Below are positions 42,133 to 49,899 of a DNA stretch of 64,000 bases, piece after piece. Numbering within the stretch: position 1 is the stretch's first letter; the number at the start of each line of letters is the position of its first letter. Both the position numbers and the translations under genes were made by a program. Origin of the DNA: Spirochaeta thermophila DSM 6192 (GTDB lineage: Bacteria; Spirochaetota; Spirochaetia; Winmispirales; Winmispiraceae); assembly GCF_000147075.1 (NCBI RefSeq), contig NC_014484.1, positions 372,001 to 436,000 of the forward strand. Reading direction: 5' to 3'. The notes under the pieces were generated by a model. It saw nothing but the letters and a program-made list of their open reading frames with translations, was not told the origin of the DNA and made no database searches.

Positions 42133-43578
42133 TCAAGTTGAGGGAGGCTCCTCCTGAGCTTCTTCCCTCTGGAGGAGGGAAGAGATGCGCGCCGGATCCC
42201 TGCGTACGGTGATGTTTTTCTCCCGGGTGGGGATGACGGTTCCCAGGGTGCCGTGCTTGGCCCTCCTGAGGTACTTCACGTGGGTACAGTAGAGGTCGAC
42301 CACCTCTTCGTGTTTCGCCTTGCTGAAGTGGATGGCGAGCTGGGCCGCATCGAGGATCACGGGATGGGGGATCTCTTTCCCTTTCTGAGACCGTATGATC
42401 ACGTGACCGCCCGGCCAGTCGCGCACGTGGAGCCACAGGTCGTTGCCCCGTGCATGGTGCCGCAGCACCTCGTCGCTTTCTTTCGCGTTACGGCCCACGA
42501 TGATGAGGAACCCTTGGGAGAGGACGTGGAGGCCGGGTACCTCGGTGTCCTTCTCCCGTACCCGCGCCTCTTTCTGGAAGGTGCGGGAGAGGGCCTCGAG
42601 AGCCTCTTCTCCCATGGAGGGGATCTGTTCGAGAAGGCGCTCGTGGTGGGTGAGGTCCCTGGAGACCTCCTCCATGCGCGCGGCGAGGTTCTGCTCCTGC
42701 TGGAGGAGCCTGCGGTGCTCGCGATAGTAGCGCTCGGCGTTCTCCTGAGGGCCGAGGGCGGGATCAAGGGGGATCCTCACCGTGCCGCCTCGGAAGTAGT
42801 CCTCCACCTCGATCCACTTCTGCCCCCGGGAGATCTGCCAGAGGTTGGTGATGATGAGATCTCCGTATTCCTTGTACCGTTCCGCATCCCGGATGCGTTC
42901 CCGCCGGGAGGTGAGTTCCGTGAGGGTGGCTCGAAGGGTGGTGATCCTTCGTTCGAGGAGGCGGGCAAGGTCCACCCTCAGTTTCTCCACCCGGGCTCCC
43001 CGGTCCGTCTCCAGGTAGGAGGCTTCCATGCGTGAAAACCATTCCTCGGAGGAGGATGTCTCATCGAGAAAGCGGACCGAGAAGCGGGGGTCCTCGTCCT
43101 CGTAGGTGCGCATGAGCTGTGGCCAGGGGTCGAAGCGCTCCCCCGAGACTTCGCCTCTGCGCGGCCTGCGGAACATGCAGTCGAGGATGGTCATCTCCTG
43201 ATCCGTCACGATGATGTTGGGAGCCGTGGCCCAGAGCCGGATCCAGACGAGGGTGGTGGTGCCTTCGCGGGCCACCGCGATCCGGATGAGGCGCTCCCTT
43301 CCTACCTGGTAGGCACCGGTGATCTTTCCCCCGCGGATGTGTGCCCGCAGGAATTGGGTGAACCGCTGGGGATGAGGGAGCCGGGGGAGTTTTGTGGTGA
43401 GTGGAAAGAATGCCACGCCCGACTGGTCCATGCGGAAGAGGAGGGTGAAGGGCCGGCCCGGTAGGTAGAGCTTGAGTCCCAGGTGCATGAAATCGGGTTG
43501 GAAGATGTCCTGAACGAGGGCCCCTCGGAGTGAGAGGGCCTTGAGCGCGTAGTCCACCTCTTTCCAGTTGAAGGACAT
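42133..43578 (-). CDS. NFACT-family (RqcH/Tae2-like) protein
   Basis: A 481-residue protein with the NFACT-N/FbpA domain (SFNWKEVDYALKALSLRGALVQDIFQPD), a coiled-coil middle (about residues 190-350) and the NFACT-R domain with the DLWLHVRDWPGGHVIIRS and HVKYLRRAKHGTLGTVI motifs. In bacteria, RqcH binds stalled 50S subunits and adds alanine tails to nascent chains. The ATG at 43578 is chosen because a TTGCCC/TACACT promoter ends six bases upstream and no Shine-Dalgarno is present. Slightly shorter than Bacillus RqcH (~570), so the helical parts are reduced. Confidence 0.87.
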   Translation of the reverse strand: MSFNWKEVDYALKALSLRGALVQDIFQPDFMHLGLKLYLPGRPFTLLFRMDQSGVAFFPLTTKLPRLPHPQRFTQFLRAHIRGGKITGAYQVGRERLIRIAVAREGTTTLVWIRLWATAPNIIVTDQEMTILDCMFRRPRRGEVSGERFDPWPQLMRTYEDEDPRFSVRFLDETSSSEEWFSRMEASYLETDRGARVEKLRVDLARLLERRITTLRATLTELTSRRERIRDAERYKEYGDLIITNLWQISRGQKWIEVEDYFRGGTVRIPLDPALGPQENAERYYREHRRLLQQEQNLAARMEEVSRDLTHHERLLEQIPSMGEEALEALSRTFQKEARVREKDTEVPGLHVLSQGFLIIVGRNAKESDEVLRHHARGNDLWLHVRDWPGGHVIIRSQKGKEIPHPVILDAAQLAIHFSKAKHEEVVDLYCTHVKYLRRAKHGTLGTVIPTREKNITVRRDPARISSLLQREEAQEEPPST

Positions 43579-43584
43579 GAAGAA

Positions 43585-43614
43585 AGTGTAAGGGTATCCA
43601 AGGGGAGCGGGCAA
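43585..43614 (-). promoter_or_regulatory. Promoter for the NFACT gene, leaderless geometry
   Basis: On the minus strand TTGCCC (43614-43609) and TACACT (43590-43585) are 18 bases apart. The -10 ends six bases before the ATG at 43578. Almost the same layout as the XPB promoter. Confidence 0.65.
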
Positions 43615-43622
43615 GGGGGATG

Positions 43623-43651
43623 TTGACAGTATATAATTTTTTTAATATTAA
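43623..43651 (+). promoter_or_regulatory. Promoter for the small ferredoxin gene
   Basis: A consensus TTGACA (43623-43628) and TATTAA (43646-43651) are 17 bases apart in a strongly AT-rich stretch. The ferredoxin ATG is at 43705 with AGGAGG before it, so this gene has a normal leader. Confidence 0.65.
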
Positions 43652-43704
43652 TTGATCCGAATAATACGTGAAATCCCGAATCCCATACACTCGCAGGAGG
43701 ACTC

Positions 43705-43887
43705 ATGGCGATCAAGGTCGTACCGCACAGGTGTCCGCAGAACCACCAGTGCCCGGCGGTGAGGATGTGCCCACGAGGGGCGCTCGTGCAGCGGGGATAC
43801 CGTGCACCCCAGGTGGATCCCTCACGGTGCACGGGGTGTGGACTATGCGTGCGGTTCTGTGGGTTCGGCGCGATACAGCCTGCGTGA
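43705..43887 (+). CDS. Small ferredoxin-like 4Fe-4S protein
   Basis: A 60-residue protein with seven cysteines. The second cluster motif is standard, C42-x2-C45-x2-C48-x3-C52, but the first is stretched to C10-x5-C16-x5-C22-P, so cluster content (one or two [4Fe-4S]) is uncertain. Similar small proteins with CPQNH-QCPA starts exist in anaerobes. AGGAGG precedes the ATG. It is monocistronic with a strong promoter. It could supply electrons to NifH or another reductase, but nothing beyond proximity links it to nif. Confidence 0.85.
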   Translation: MAIKVVPHRCPQNHQCPAVRMCPRGALVQRGYRAPQVDPSRCTGCGLCVRFCGFGAIQPA

Positions 43888-43905
43888 ACCCATGTGGATG
43901 AGGCA

Positions 43906-43932
43906 CCCCGCCGCAGAGAATCTGCGGCGGGG
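43906..43932. terminator. Convergent hairpin between ferredoxin gene and folC
   Basis: CCCCGCCGCAGA and TCTGCGGCGGGG form a perfect 12-pair stem with a GAA loop, in the 47-base gap between two converging genes. No T-run on either strand, yet placement and stability suggest a bidirectional terminator. Confidence 0.65.
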
Positions 43933-43934
43933 TC

Positions 43935-45374
43935 TCATGAGGCGGCCCATCGGGAGAGGATCGTGAGGATCTCGCCAGCCAGGTAGAACGAACCTGTCAC
44001 CAGGATGGGCCTCCGCCCCTCCGCCCTCCTCAGCGCCTCCCCCAGGGCCGCCTCCTCCTCCGGCACCACCACCGCCCGCACCACCCCCTCCGCCACCCTC
44101 CCCACCTCCTCCGGCCTGCTCTCCCTGAACCTCCCCGCCCTCGTGACCACCACCTCCCTGCACAGCCGCCCCAGTTCCCCCAGCATCCCCCGCGCATCCT
44201 TCCCCGCCACGCACCCGAACACCCCCACCACCTCCCCCCACCCGTACCTCCGCCCCAGCGCCTCCACCACCGCCCGCACCGAGTCGCGCGTGTGCGACCC
44301 GTCCACCCACAGCTCCGGGCCCTCTGCCACCGGCTGGAGCCTCCCCGGGAGGACCGCCCCGGCGAGCCCCTGCTCCAGCGCCCCCACCTTCCCCTCCGGC
44401 ACACACACCCGCCACGCCGCCGCTGCGAGCGCTGCGTTCTCCGCCTGCACGAGGAGCGGTGTGGAGAGCACCGACCGCGCCACGAGCCCGTCCTCCCACT
44501 CCACGCAGACCCCCACCCCCTCCCTCCTCACCACCCCCTCCCACCGGACCACCTCGCTGGGGCTTCCTCCCGCCCCCCCTCCGGCCTGCGCCCCCCGAAC
44601 CTCCCCTCCCACACCACCCGCCGACGCCCCCAGCCCCCTCTCCACCCGCACCACCCCTGCCCCGACCTCCCGCGCCCGCCCCTCGATCACCCCCCACGCC
44701 CCCGCCTCCTGCGGCGCCACCACCACCGGCACCCCCGGCTTGATGATCCCCGCCTTCTCGAAGGCGATCTTCTCGAGCGTCTCCCCCAGGTGCTCGGTGT
44801 GCTCCAGCTCCAGGTGCGTGATCACCGTCACCCGCGGCCGCACCACGTTCGTGGCATCGAGCCGTCCCCCCATCCCCGTCTCCAGCACCACCCACTCGCA
44901 CCCCATCTCCCTGAAGACGAGGAACCCCAGCACCGTCAGCAGCTCGAACGTCGTCACCTCATCGAGGAGCGCCCTCCCCTCGGCCGTCCCCTCGAGCCTC
45001 CCCCTGAGGAAGGCGAGGGCATCCAGGTACACCTCGGGAGGCCACGGCCTCCCCGCCCGGCTTATCCGTTCGGTGTAGGAGACCAGGTGCGGCGAGGTGT
45101 AGAGCCCGGTACGGAACCCCGACTCCTCCAGGACCCGCGCGAGGAAGAGACACGTGGACCCCTTGCCCTTCGACCCCGCCACGTGGGCAAAGGCCAGCCC
45201 CTCCTCCGGGTGCCCGAAGAGCCCGCAGAGCGTCCGCACCCGCTCCAGGCGGAACGCCCGCACCTCCCCCGGCCGCCGCTCGAAGTTGGCGAACCGCTCC
45301 AGGTAGCGGAAGGCCTCCTCAACCTCGGGGTGAATAGGAGCCGGGAGTAGCTCTGTACGTAATCGCAGCTGCAT
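43935..45374 (-). CDS. folC: Folylpolyglutamate/dihydrofolate synthase
   Basis: A 479-residue Mur-ligase-fold enzyme adding glutamates to folates. HVAGSKGKGSTCLFLARVL is the P-loop, YTSPHLVSYTERIS the FolC signature, VLETGMGGRLDATN and HLELEHTEHLGETLEKIAFEKAGI follow as expected, and DGSHTRDS is the C-domain motif. A Gly/Val/Arg-rich stretch near residues 245-275 is low complexity and the coding strand there is extremely G-rich. Start overlaps hisD by 56 bases. Probably bifunctional, as in other bacteria with one folC. Confidence 0.92.
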   Translation of the reverse strand: MQLRLRTELLPAPIHPEVEEAFRYLERFANFERRPGEVRAFRLERVRTLCGLFGHPEEGLAFAHVAGSKGKGSTCLFLARVLEESGFRTGLYTSPHLVSYTERISRAGRPWPPEVYLDALAFLRGRLEGTAEGRALLDEVTTFELLTVLGFLVFREMGCEWVVLETGMGGRLDATNVVRPRVTVITHLELEHTEHLGETLEKIAFEKAGIIKPGVPVVVAPQEAGAWGVIEGRAREVGAGVVRVERGLGASAGGVGGEVRGAQAGGGAGGSPSEVVRWEGVVRREGVGVCVEWEDGLVARSVLSTPLLVQAENAALAAAAWRVCVPEGKVGALEQGLAGAVLPGRLQPVAEGPELWVDGSHTRDSVRAVVEALGRRYGWGEVVGVFGCVAGKDARGMLGELGRLCREVVVTRAGRFRESRPEEVGRVAEGVVRAVVVPEEEAALGEALRRAEGRRPILVTGSFYLAGEILTILSRWAAS

Positions 45375-46653
45375 GGGCAGGGAACCCCTCGTACTCGGCC
45401 AGCCGTGCCACGTGAGGCCCCAGCTCGGCCAACCCCTCCTCGGTCACGTGGATCACCGACGAGAACCTGAGGAAATCGCGCACCGACACCGGCGAGAAGA
45501 CCTTCGCCTTCCCCCCTGTGGGGAGTACCGCGTTCGGCCCTGCCGCATAGTTGGCGAGGCTGAACGGCGCGTGCTCGCCCAGCAGGACCTCGCCTGCATA
45601 GGAGATACGCTTCAGCGTGGCGAACGGATCATGGGTCCGCACCTGCAGGTGCTCGGGGGCCCACTCGTTCACCACCTCCACCCCCTCCTCGAGCGAGTCC
45701 ACCAGGATGATCCCGCCGTAGCCCGCGAACACCGCCTGGACGAACTCACGCCGCGGCGAAGGCAGGCGGGGGATACACGAGAGCAGGTGGGCCTCCACCC
45801 GGCCGGCCAGCTCCCGCGACGGCGTCACGAGCAGGGCCGCCGAGTCCGCCCCGTGCTCCGCCTCGACCAGCAGATCGATCGCCACCTTCCAGGGATCGGC
45901 GCTCTCGTCCGCGAGGATCACCGACTCCGAAGGCCCTGCGGGAAGCCCGGTGTACACCAGGTGCGCCACGAGCCGCTTCGCCGCCGCCACGTAGGCGCTT
46001 CCCGGCCCGGTGATCATCGCCACTGGCGCGATCGACTCGGTCCCATGGGCGAGCGCCGCCACGGCCTGGGCCCCGCCCACGCGGTAGACCTCGTGCACCC
46101 CGCAGCGCCTCGCGGCATACAGGCACGCCGGGTTCACTGAGCCATCCTTCTCCGGCGGGGTCGTCATCACCACCCGCGGCACCCCGGCGAGGTGTGCCGG
46201 CACCGCGAGCATGTACACCATGGACGGAAAGCTCCCCCGTCCGCGGGGCACGTAGAGCCCGCACGAGGGCACGGGCGTGGCCCGCTCACCCGCCATCACC
46301 CCGGGCCGCACCTCTCTCATGGGAGAAGGCTCCGGCACCTGGGTGCGGTGGAACCGCTCCACGTTCTCTATCACGTAGTCGAGACTCTCCCGTATCTCCT
46401 CGGGGAGGGCCGCCTCTGCAGCCTCGAACTCCTCCTCGGACACCCTCAGCCGCTCGGGTGAGAGGACCACCCCGTCGAACTCCTTCGTGAACCGGATGAG
46501 GGCCGCATCCCCCTCGGTCCGCACCGCCTCCACCACCGGCCGCACCACTTCCTCCAGACGGGCGATGTCCTCCTCCGAACGGGAGAGGAGCCTTCGTCGT
46601 TCCTCAGGGGACAGATCCCCCCACACGTACACGTTCACCTTGAGATCGGCCAT
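45319..46653 (-). CDS. hisD: Histidinol dehydrogenase (HisD)
   Basis: A 444-residue enzyme oxidising histidinol to histidine with NAD. Conserved blocks: GLYVPRGRGSFPSMVYMLAVPA, GGAQAVAALAHGTESI, the metal-binding LVEAEHGADSAALL and the signature NEWAPEHLQV with the catalytic Glu-His. The usual Gln of the QAEHG metal motif is Glu here, seen in some HisD-like dehydrogenases, so a related alcohol substrate cannot be excluded. ATG at 46653 has only a weak ribosome-binding site. No other his gene is near; it is followed by folC with a 56-base overlap. Confidence 0.87.
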   Translation of the reverse strand: MADLKVNVYVWGDLSPEERRRLLSRSEEDIARLEEVVRPVVEAVRTEGDAALIRFTKEFDGVVLSPERLRVSEEEFEAAEAALPEEIRESLDYVIENVERFHRTQVPEPSPMREVRPGVMAGERATPVPSCGLYVPRGRGSFPSMVYMLAVPAHLAGVPRVVMTTPPEKDGSVNPACLYAARRCGVHEVYRVGGAQAVAALAHGTESIAPVAMITGPGSAYVAAAKRLVAHLVYTGLPAGPSESVILADESADPWKVAIDLLVEAEHGADSAALLVTPSRELAGRVEAHLLSCIPRLPSPRREFVQAVFAGYGGIILVDSLEEGVEVVNEWAPEHLQVRTHDPFATLKRISYAGEVLLGEHAPFSLANYAAGPNAVLPTGGKAKVFSPVSVRDFLRFSSVIHVTEEGLAELGPHVARLAEYEGFPAHAAAITYRATPGSYSPRG

Positions 46654-47046
46654 ACCCCCATGCTCGCACGCCCCCCGCTCTCCGGTCAAGACCAGCCGGC
46701 ACGGAAGATCGGTATGTACGTATGGTACGTGAGAGGTGAGGAGCCTCGGGAGGCGTTCGGTGAGGAGGCGCAACGATCGAGTGCATATCCTGTCGGACTG
46801 CGGACACCCACCGGATCCCCCGATCCTCGAGTGGCTCACGCATACACTCGCCCCCCGGTTCGAACGCTGTGCAACAGCCCGAATCGTAATCGAACGGCAA
46901 GGGAAAGAGGAGCCTGCCTCGGAGGTGGAACCTCGTTCCCAGGAGGGGAGACGGGTGCCTCCGCCCCGGGAGGCAACCGGCGTGGCGGGTGGACCTGCCG
47001 GGCCGCCTCGCTCCCGCGTGACGTGTCGATCGGCCTTCACCCCCCT
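46654..47046. other. 393-base stretch without a supported gene
   Basis: Between the end of nifV and the start of hisD, both on the minus strand. I see no protein-like frame, no tRNA and no clear terminator. It contains small hairpins, for example GAGGT-GGA-ACCTC at 46922-46934. It probably holds the nif operon end and the hisD promoter; a TTGACC on the minus strand about 45 bases upstream of hisD lacks a good -10. Confidence 0.5.
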
Positions 47047-48111
47047 CTACCCCTCCAGTCCCACCTCGCCTTTCATGATCCGGAAGAGGAGGTCCTCCAC
47101 CGGGGGAGGAAGCCGCACCCCCTGGGAGGCGAGGATCTCACCGAAGGCTTCCCTGCTCGCGTGCTTACCGGCGAGGACCCTCCTCACCCTCCCCACGAGG
47201 GAAGGGGAAAAGGGCTCGTAGGTGCCGGGATCCCTCATCACCCCCTTCTGATGGAGCCCCGACTCGTGGGAAAAGGCGTTCTCCCCCACCACGGACTTCC
47301 ACGGCGGCATCCTCACCCCGGTGATCCTCTCCAGGAGAGACGCAAGCCCTGGAAGGCGGGATGGATCCACCGAGGTCTCCCCTTCCGTAAGGACTCTGAT
47401 CGCCACGACCACCTCCTCCAATGGACAGAGACCTGCCCTCTCCCCCATCCCGCAGATCGAGGTGTCCACCCATGACGCCCCTGCCCTGATACCGGAGAGG
47501 GTATTGGCCACCGCAAGGCCCAGATCGTTGTGCATGTGGAGCTCCACAGGGATCTTCACGTGCCGAGCGAGGAACGATATCCGTTCGTAGGTCTCCCATG
47601 GGGCGGCGGTCCCTGTGGTATCCGCATACCGGAAGCGGAAGGCCCCCACCTCCTCGGCCACGCAGGCGATCTCGACGAGAAAGGAGAGATCCGCCCGTGA
47701 GGCATCCTCTGCACCCACGGAGACCATCCCCCCCTTCTCCCTCGCACACAGGACGGCCTCCCGGAGGAGGGATCGGACCCTCCCCCTGTCTCCCCCGAAT
47801 CGTATCCGTATGAGGATGTCCGATACCGGCACCGAGACGTGCAGGCGGACGAGTCCCAGGGAGAGCGATTCGAGGACGTCACGAGGAAGGGCTCTGTTCC
47901 ATCCCAACACCCGCTGCGGCGGGAGCCCATCCACTATCCGACGGATGGCCACCTTTTCCGCGCGACCCACGGCCGCGAAGCCCACCTCCACCTCATCCAC
48001 ACCGGCGTCGAGGAGGCGACGCGCGAGGAGGAACTTCTCCTCCGAGGAAAAGGCGAACCCCGCCGCCTGTTCTCCGTCGCGCAGCGTGGTGTCCACAATG
48101 CCGATCCTCAT
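47047..48111 (-). CDS. nifV: Homocitrate synthase
   Basis: A 354-residue enzyme of the isopropylmalate synthase family that makes homocitrate, the organic ligand of FeMo-co. DTTLRDGEQAAG, HMHNDLGLAVANTL and GENAFSHESGLHQKG are the metal and substrate motifs. Lack of a C-terminal regulatory domain fits NifV. Start overlaps the modB stop in ATGA. Last gene of the nif operon. Having nifV in the operon indicates a genuine Mo-nitrogenase rather than only nif-like reductases. Confidence 0.93.
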   Translation of the reverse strand: MRIGIVDTTLRDGEQAAGFAFSSEEKFLLARRLLDAGVDEVEVGFAAVGRAEKVAIRRIVDGLPPQRVLGWNRALPRDVLESLSLGLVRLHVSVPVSDILIRIRFGGDRGRVRSLLREAVLCAREKGGMVSVGAEDASRADLSFLVEIACVAEEVGAFRFRYADTTGTAAPWETYERISFLARHVKIPVELHMHNDLGLAVANTLSGIRAGASWVDTSICGMGERAGLCPLEEVVVAIRVLTEGETSVDPSRLPGLASLLERITGVRMPPWKSVVGENAFSHESGLHQKGVMRDPGTYEPFSPSLVGRVRRVLAGKHASREAFGEILASQGVRLPPPVEDLLFRIMKGEVGLEG

Positions 48112-48803
48112 CCTCTCCCCCTTCCCGAGGGCTCGGCGATCCTGTCTTCTATCACATGTACCACCGCGGTGATCCCGGTAGCCAGGACGAAGAGGATCAG
48201 GGCGTAGAGCCCTGCGAATTCCGCATCACCCATCATCACCTCCTGGTAGATGCCGAGGGAGAGGGTCTGGGTACGACCGGGGATGTTCCCCGCGATCATG
48301 AGCGTGATACCGAACTATCCCATGGCCCGGAGGAAGGCGAGCATCACCGAAGAGGAAAGCCCTCTCATCGCCATGGGAAGCTTCACCAGTAATAAGACGA
48401 GCACCTCATCGGCCCCGTCCATCCTGGCCGCGTGGAGCACATCCTCTTCTATGGACTCGAAATGACCCTTCATGCTCTTGAACACGATGGGAACCGTGAC
48501 CATCACCGCAGCGATCACCGCGGCGGCCTGGGTGAAGACGATCTCCACACCCAGCCAACGTTCGAGGACTCCCCCGATCGGGCCGTGGGATCCGAGCAGG
48601 AGGAGCAGGAAGTAGCCCGTCACCGCAGGCGGGAGGAACATGGGGACCGATATGCACACCTCCACGAGTATCACACCTCTCTGCCGCTTTCCCGCAAACA
48701 CCTGGGCGAGGACAACGCCTGCGAGGAGTGAGATCCCCGTCGCGATGGAGGCGATCTTGAGCGAGAGCACTATGGTATCCATGAGCATCATTCGATCCAT
48801 CAC
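48108..48803 (-). pseudogene. modB: Molybdate ABC permease, interrupted by an amber codon
   Basis: The frame encodes a full-length 231-codon ModB with five to six membrane helices, but codon 163 is TAG (48317-48315). It stands exactly where ModB proteins have the Glu of the conserved A-L-G-E-F-G motif: the sequence reads AFLRAMG, stop, FGITLMIAGNIPGRTQTL. One base change (GAG to TAG) explains it. The rest, including the segment after the stop and the ATGA overlap with nifV, is intact. GTG at 48803 or ATG at 48800 may start it. Truncation would remove the main ATPase-contact loop. Sequence error or suppression are alternatives. No modC is present nearby. Confidence 0.88.
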
Positions 48804-49568
48804 TCACTCCACGATGAATCCATGCCGGGAGAGGATCTGGCCCGCCTCCCTTCCGGTGAGGAAGGCGTACAGATCCTTCGCCCGGGTGGAGGCGAGTCCC
48901 CTTCGGGTGAGTCCGCAGACCTGGAGTATGGGACGGCCCTCGACGAGGAGGATCTCGTGAGCCACTTCCACGCCTTCGATCCCCGCCACATCGGATCGGA
49001 AGACGATCGCAGCATCGGCGTTCCCCATCTGAAACCAGAGGAGGGCCTGTCGCACGGTCTCCGCGAAGAAGAACTTCTCCCGTACCCTCTCGTACAGGGC
49101 CCCCTCGTGTTCGAAGATCCGACGCAGGTACTTCCCGCTCGCAGTCGTCTGGAGGTTGGGAACGGCGATCCTTCCCATTCCAGGGGAGAGGAGACAGGCG
49201 AGGGATCCCGGCGATTCCACGGGGTGGCCCGTATGGACCAGCACCACCAGGCTGTTCCTGCAGAGGGGAGTCACCCATCGCTCATCCGCATGCCCGGTCT
49301 TCACCAGTTCCCTCGCCTCCTCCTCGTTTCCCATGAGGAACACGTCGATGGGTGCCCCTTGCATGATCTGGGCCCTGAGCGCACCACTCGATCCTATGGT
49401 GATGCGCACCGCCACGCCCGACCGGTCCTCCCAGGAACGTGCAAGTTCGTCCACTGCATCGGTGAAGACCGCCGCCGCACCTATGGTGACGTGACCACCG
49501 GACTCCGCGGAAACCCCTCGTACAGCCAGCGCTGCAACGAGAAGGGTCGTCGCCACTCGACCACGCAT
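48804..49568 (-). CDS. modA: Molybdate-binding periplasmic protein
   Basis: A 254-residue ABC binding protein with a signal peptide (about residues 1-21, ending VSA). Ligand motifs fit ModA: GAAAVFTDAVDELA, FGSSGALRAQI-like IGSSGALRAQIMQGAPIDVFL, and GNADAAIVFRSDV. The start follows AGGAGGA within the gap after the [2Fe-2S] ferredoxin gene. Supplies molybdate for FeMo-co. Its stop abuts the modB start. Confidence 0.93.
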   Translation of the reverse strand: MRGRVATTLLVAALAVRGVSAESGGHVTIGAAAVFTDAVDELARSWEDRSGVAVRITIGSSGALRAQIMQGAPIDVFLMGNEEEARELVKTGHADERWVTPLCRNSLVVLVHTGHPVESPGSLACLLSPGMGRIAVPNLQTTASGKYLRRIFEHEGALYERVREKFFFAETVRQALLWFQMGNADAAIVFRSDVAGIEGVEVAHEILLVEGRPILQVCGLTRRGLASTRAKDLYAFLTGREAGQILSRHGFIVE

Positions 49569-49576
49569 GGTTCCTC

Positions 49577-49882
49577 CTATAGGAGCAGTCGTTCCACCGT
49601 CCTCCCCTCGAGGAGGGCGTCCAGTATCTCGTCGATGTCCTCTTCACCCTCGATTCCGCCGTACCAGAGATTGTCGGGTTGGATCACCACCACAGGTCCT
49701 TTTTCACAGAGGTTCATGCACCCGGTGAGGGTGACCACCACATCCCCCATACCCCGATCCTCCACCGCGCTTTGCAGATAGCCTGCGAGCGGGAGCGATC
49801 CTCTCCTCGCACAGGTGCCCGTCGCACCCCCTCCTGTCCGGTACCCTCCGCACATAAGGATCTGTCGTTCGGGTCGTTTCAT
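49577..49882 (-). CDS. Thioredoxin-like [2Fe-2S] ferredoxin of the nif operon
   Basis: A 101-residue protein with four cysteines that match the thioredoxin-fold [2Fe-2S] family: C11 and C23 in CGGYRTGGGATGTC, and the pair GCMNLCEKGP, followed by VVVIQPDNLWYGG. ATG at 49882 follows AAGGAGGG. Lies between nifB and modA, the position where related ferredoxins (FeSII/Shethna-type or nif-linked) occur. May protect or donate electrons to nitrogenase; role by context. Confidence 0.85.
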   Translation of the reverse strand: MKRPERQILMCGGYRTGGGATGTCARRGSLPLAGYLQSAVEDRGMGDVVVTLTGCMNLCEKGPVVVIQPDNLWYGGIEGEEDIDEILDALLEGRTVERLLL

Positions 49883-49899
49883 GACACACCCTCCTTGTC

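Noticed and set aside
43631-43636. TATAAT directly after TTGACA upstream of the small ferredoxin
   Set aside because: Only two bases separate it from the -35 hexamer, so it cannot be the matching -10; TATTAA at 43646-43651 has correct spacing.
46850-46875. GGTTCGAA resembling a tRNA T-loop
   Set aside because: No acceptor, anticodon or D-arm pairing can be drawn around it.
46922-46934. T-box-like motif GAGGTGGAACCTC
   Set aside because: It is only a five-pair hairpin with a GGA loop, on the plus strand where no gene follows, and no specifier stem or terminator is visible.
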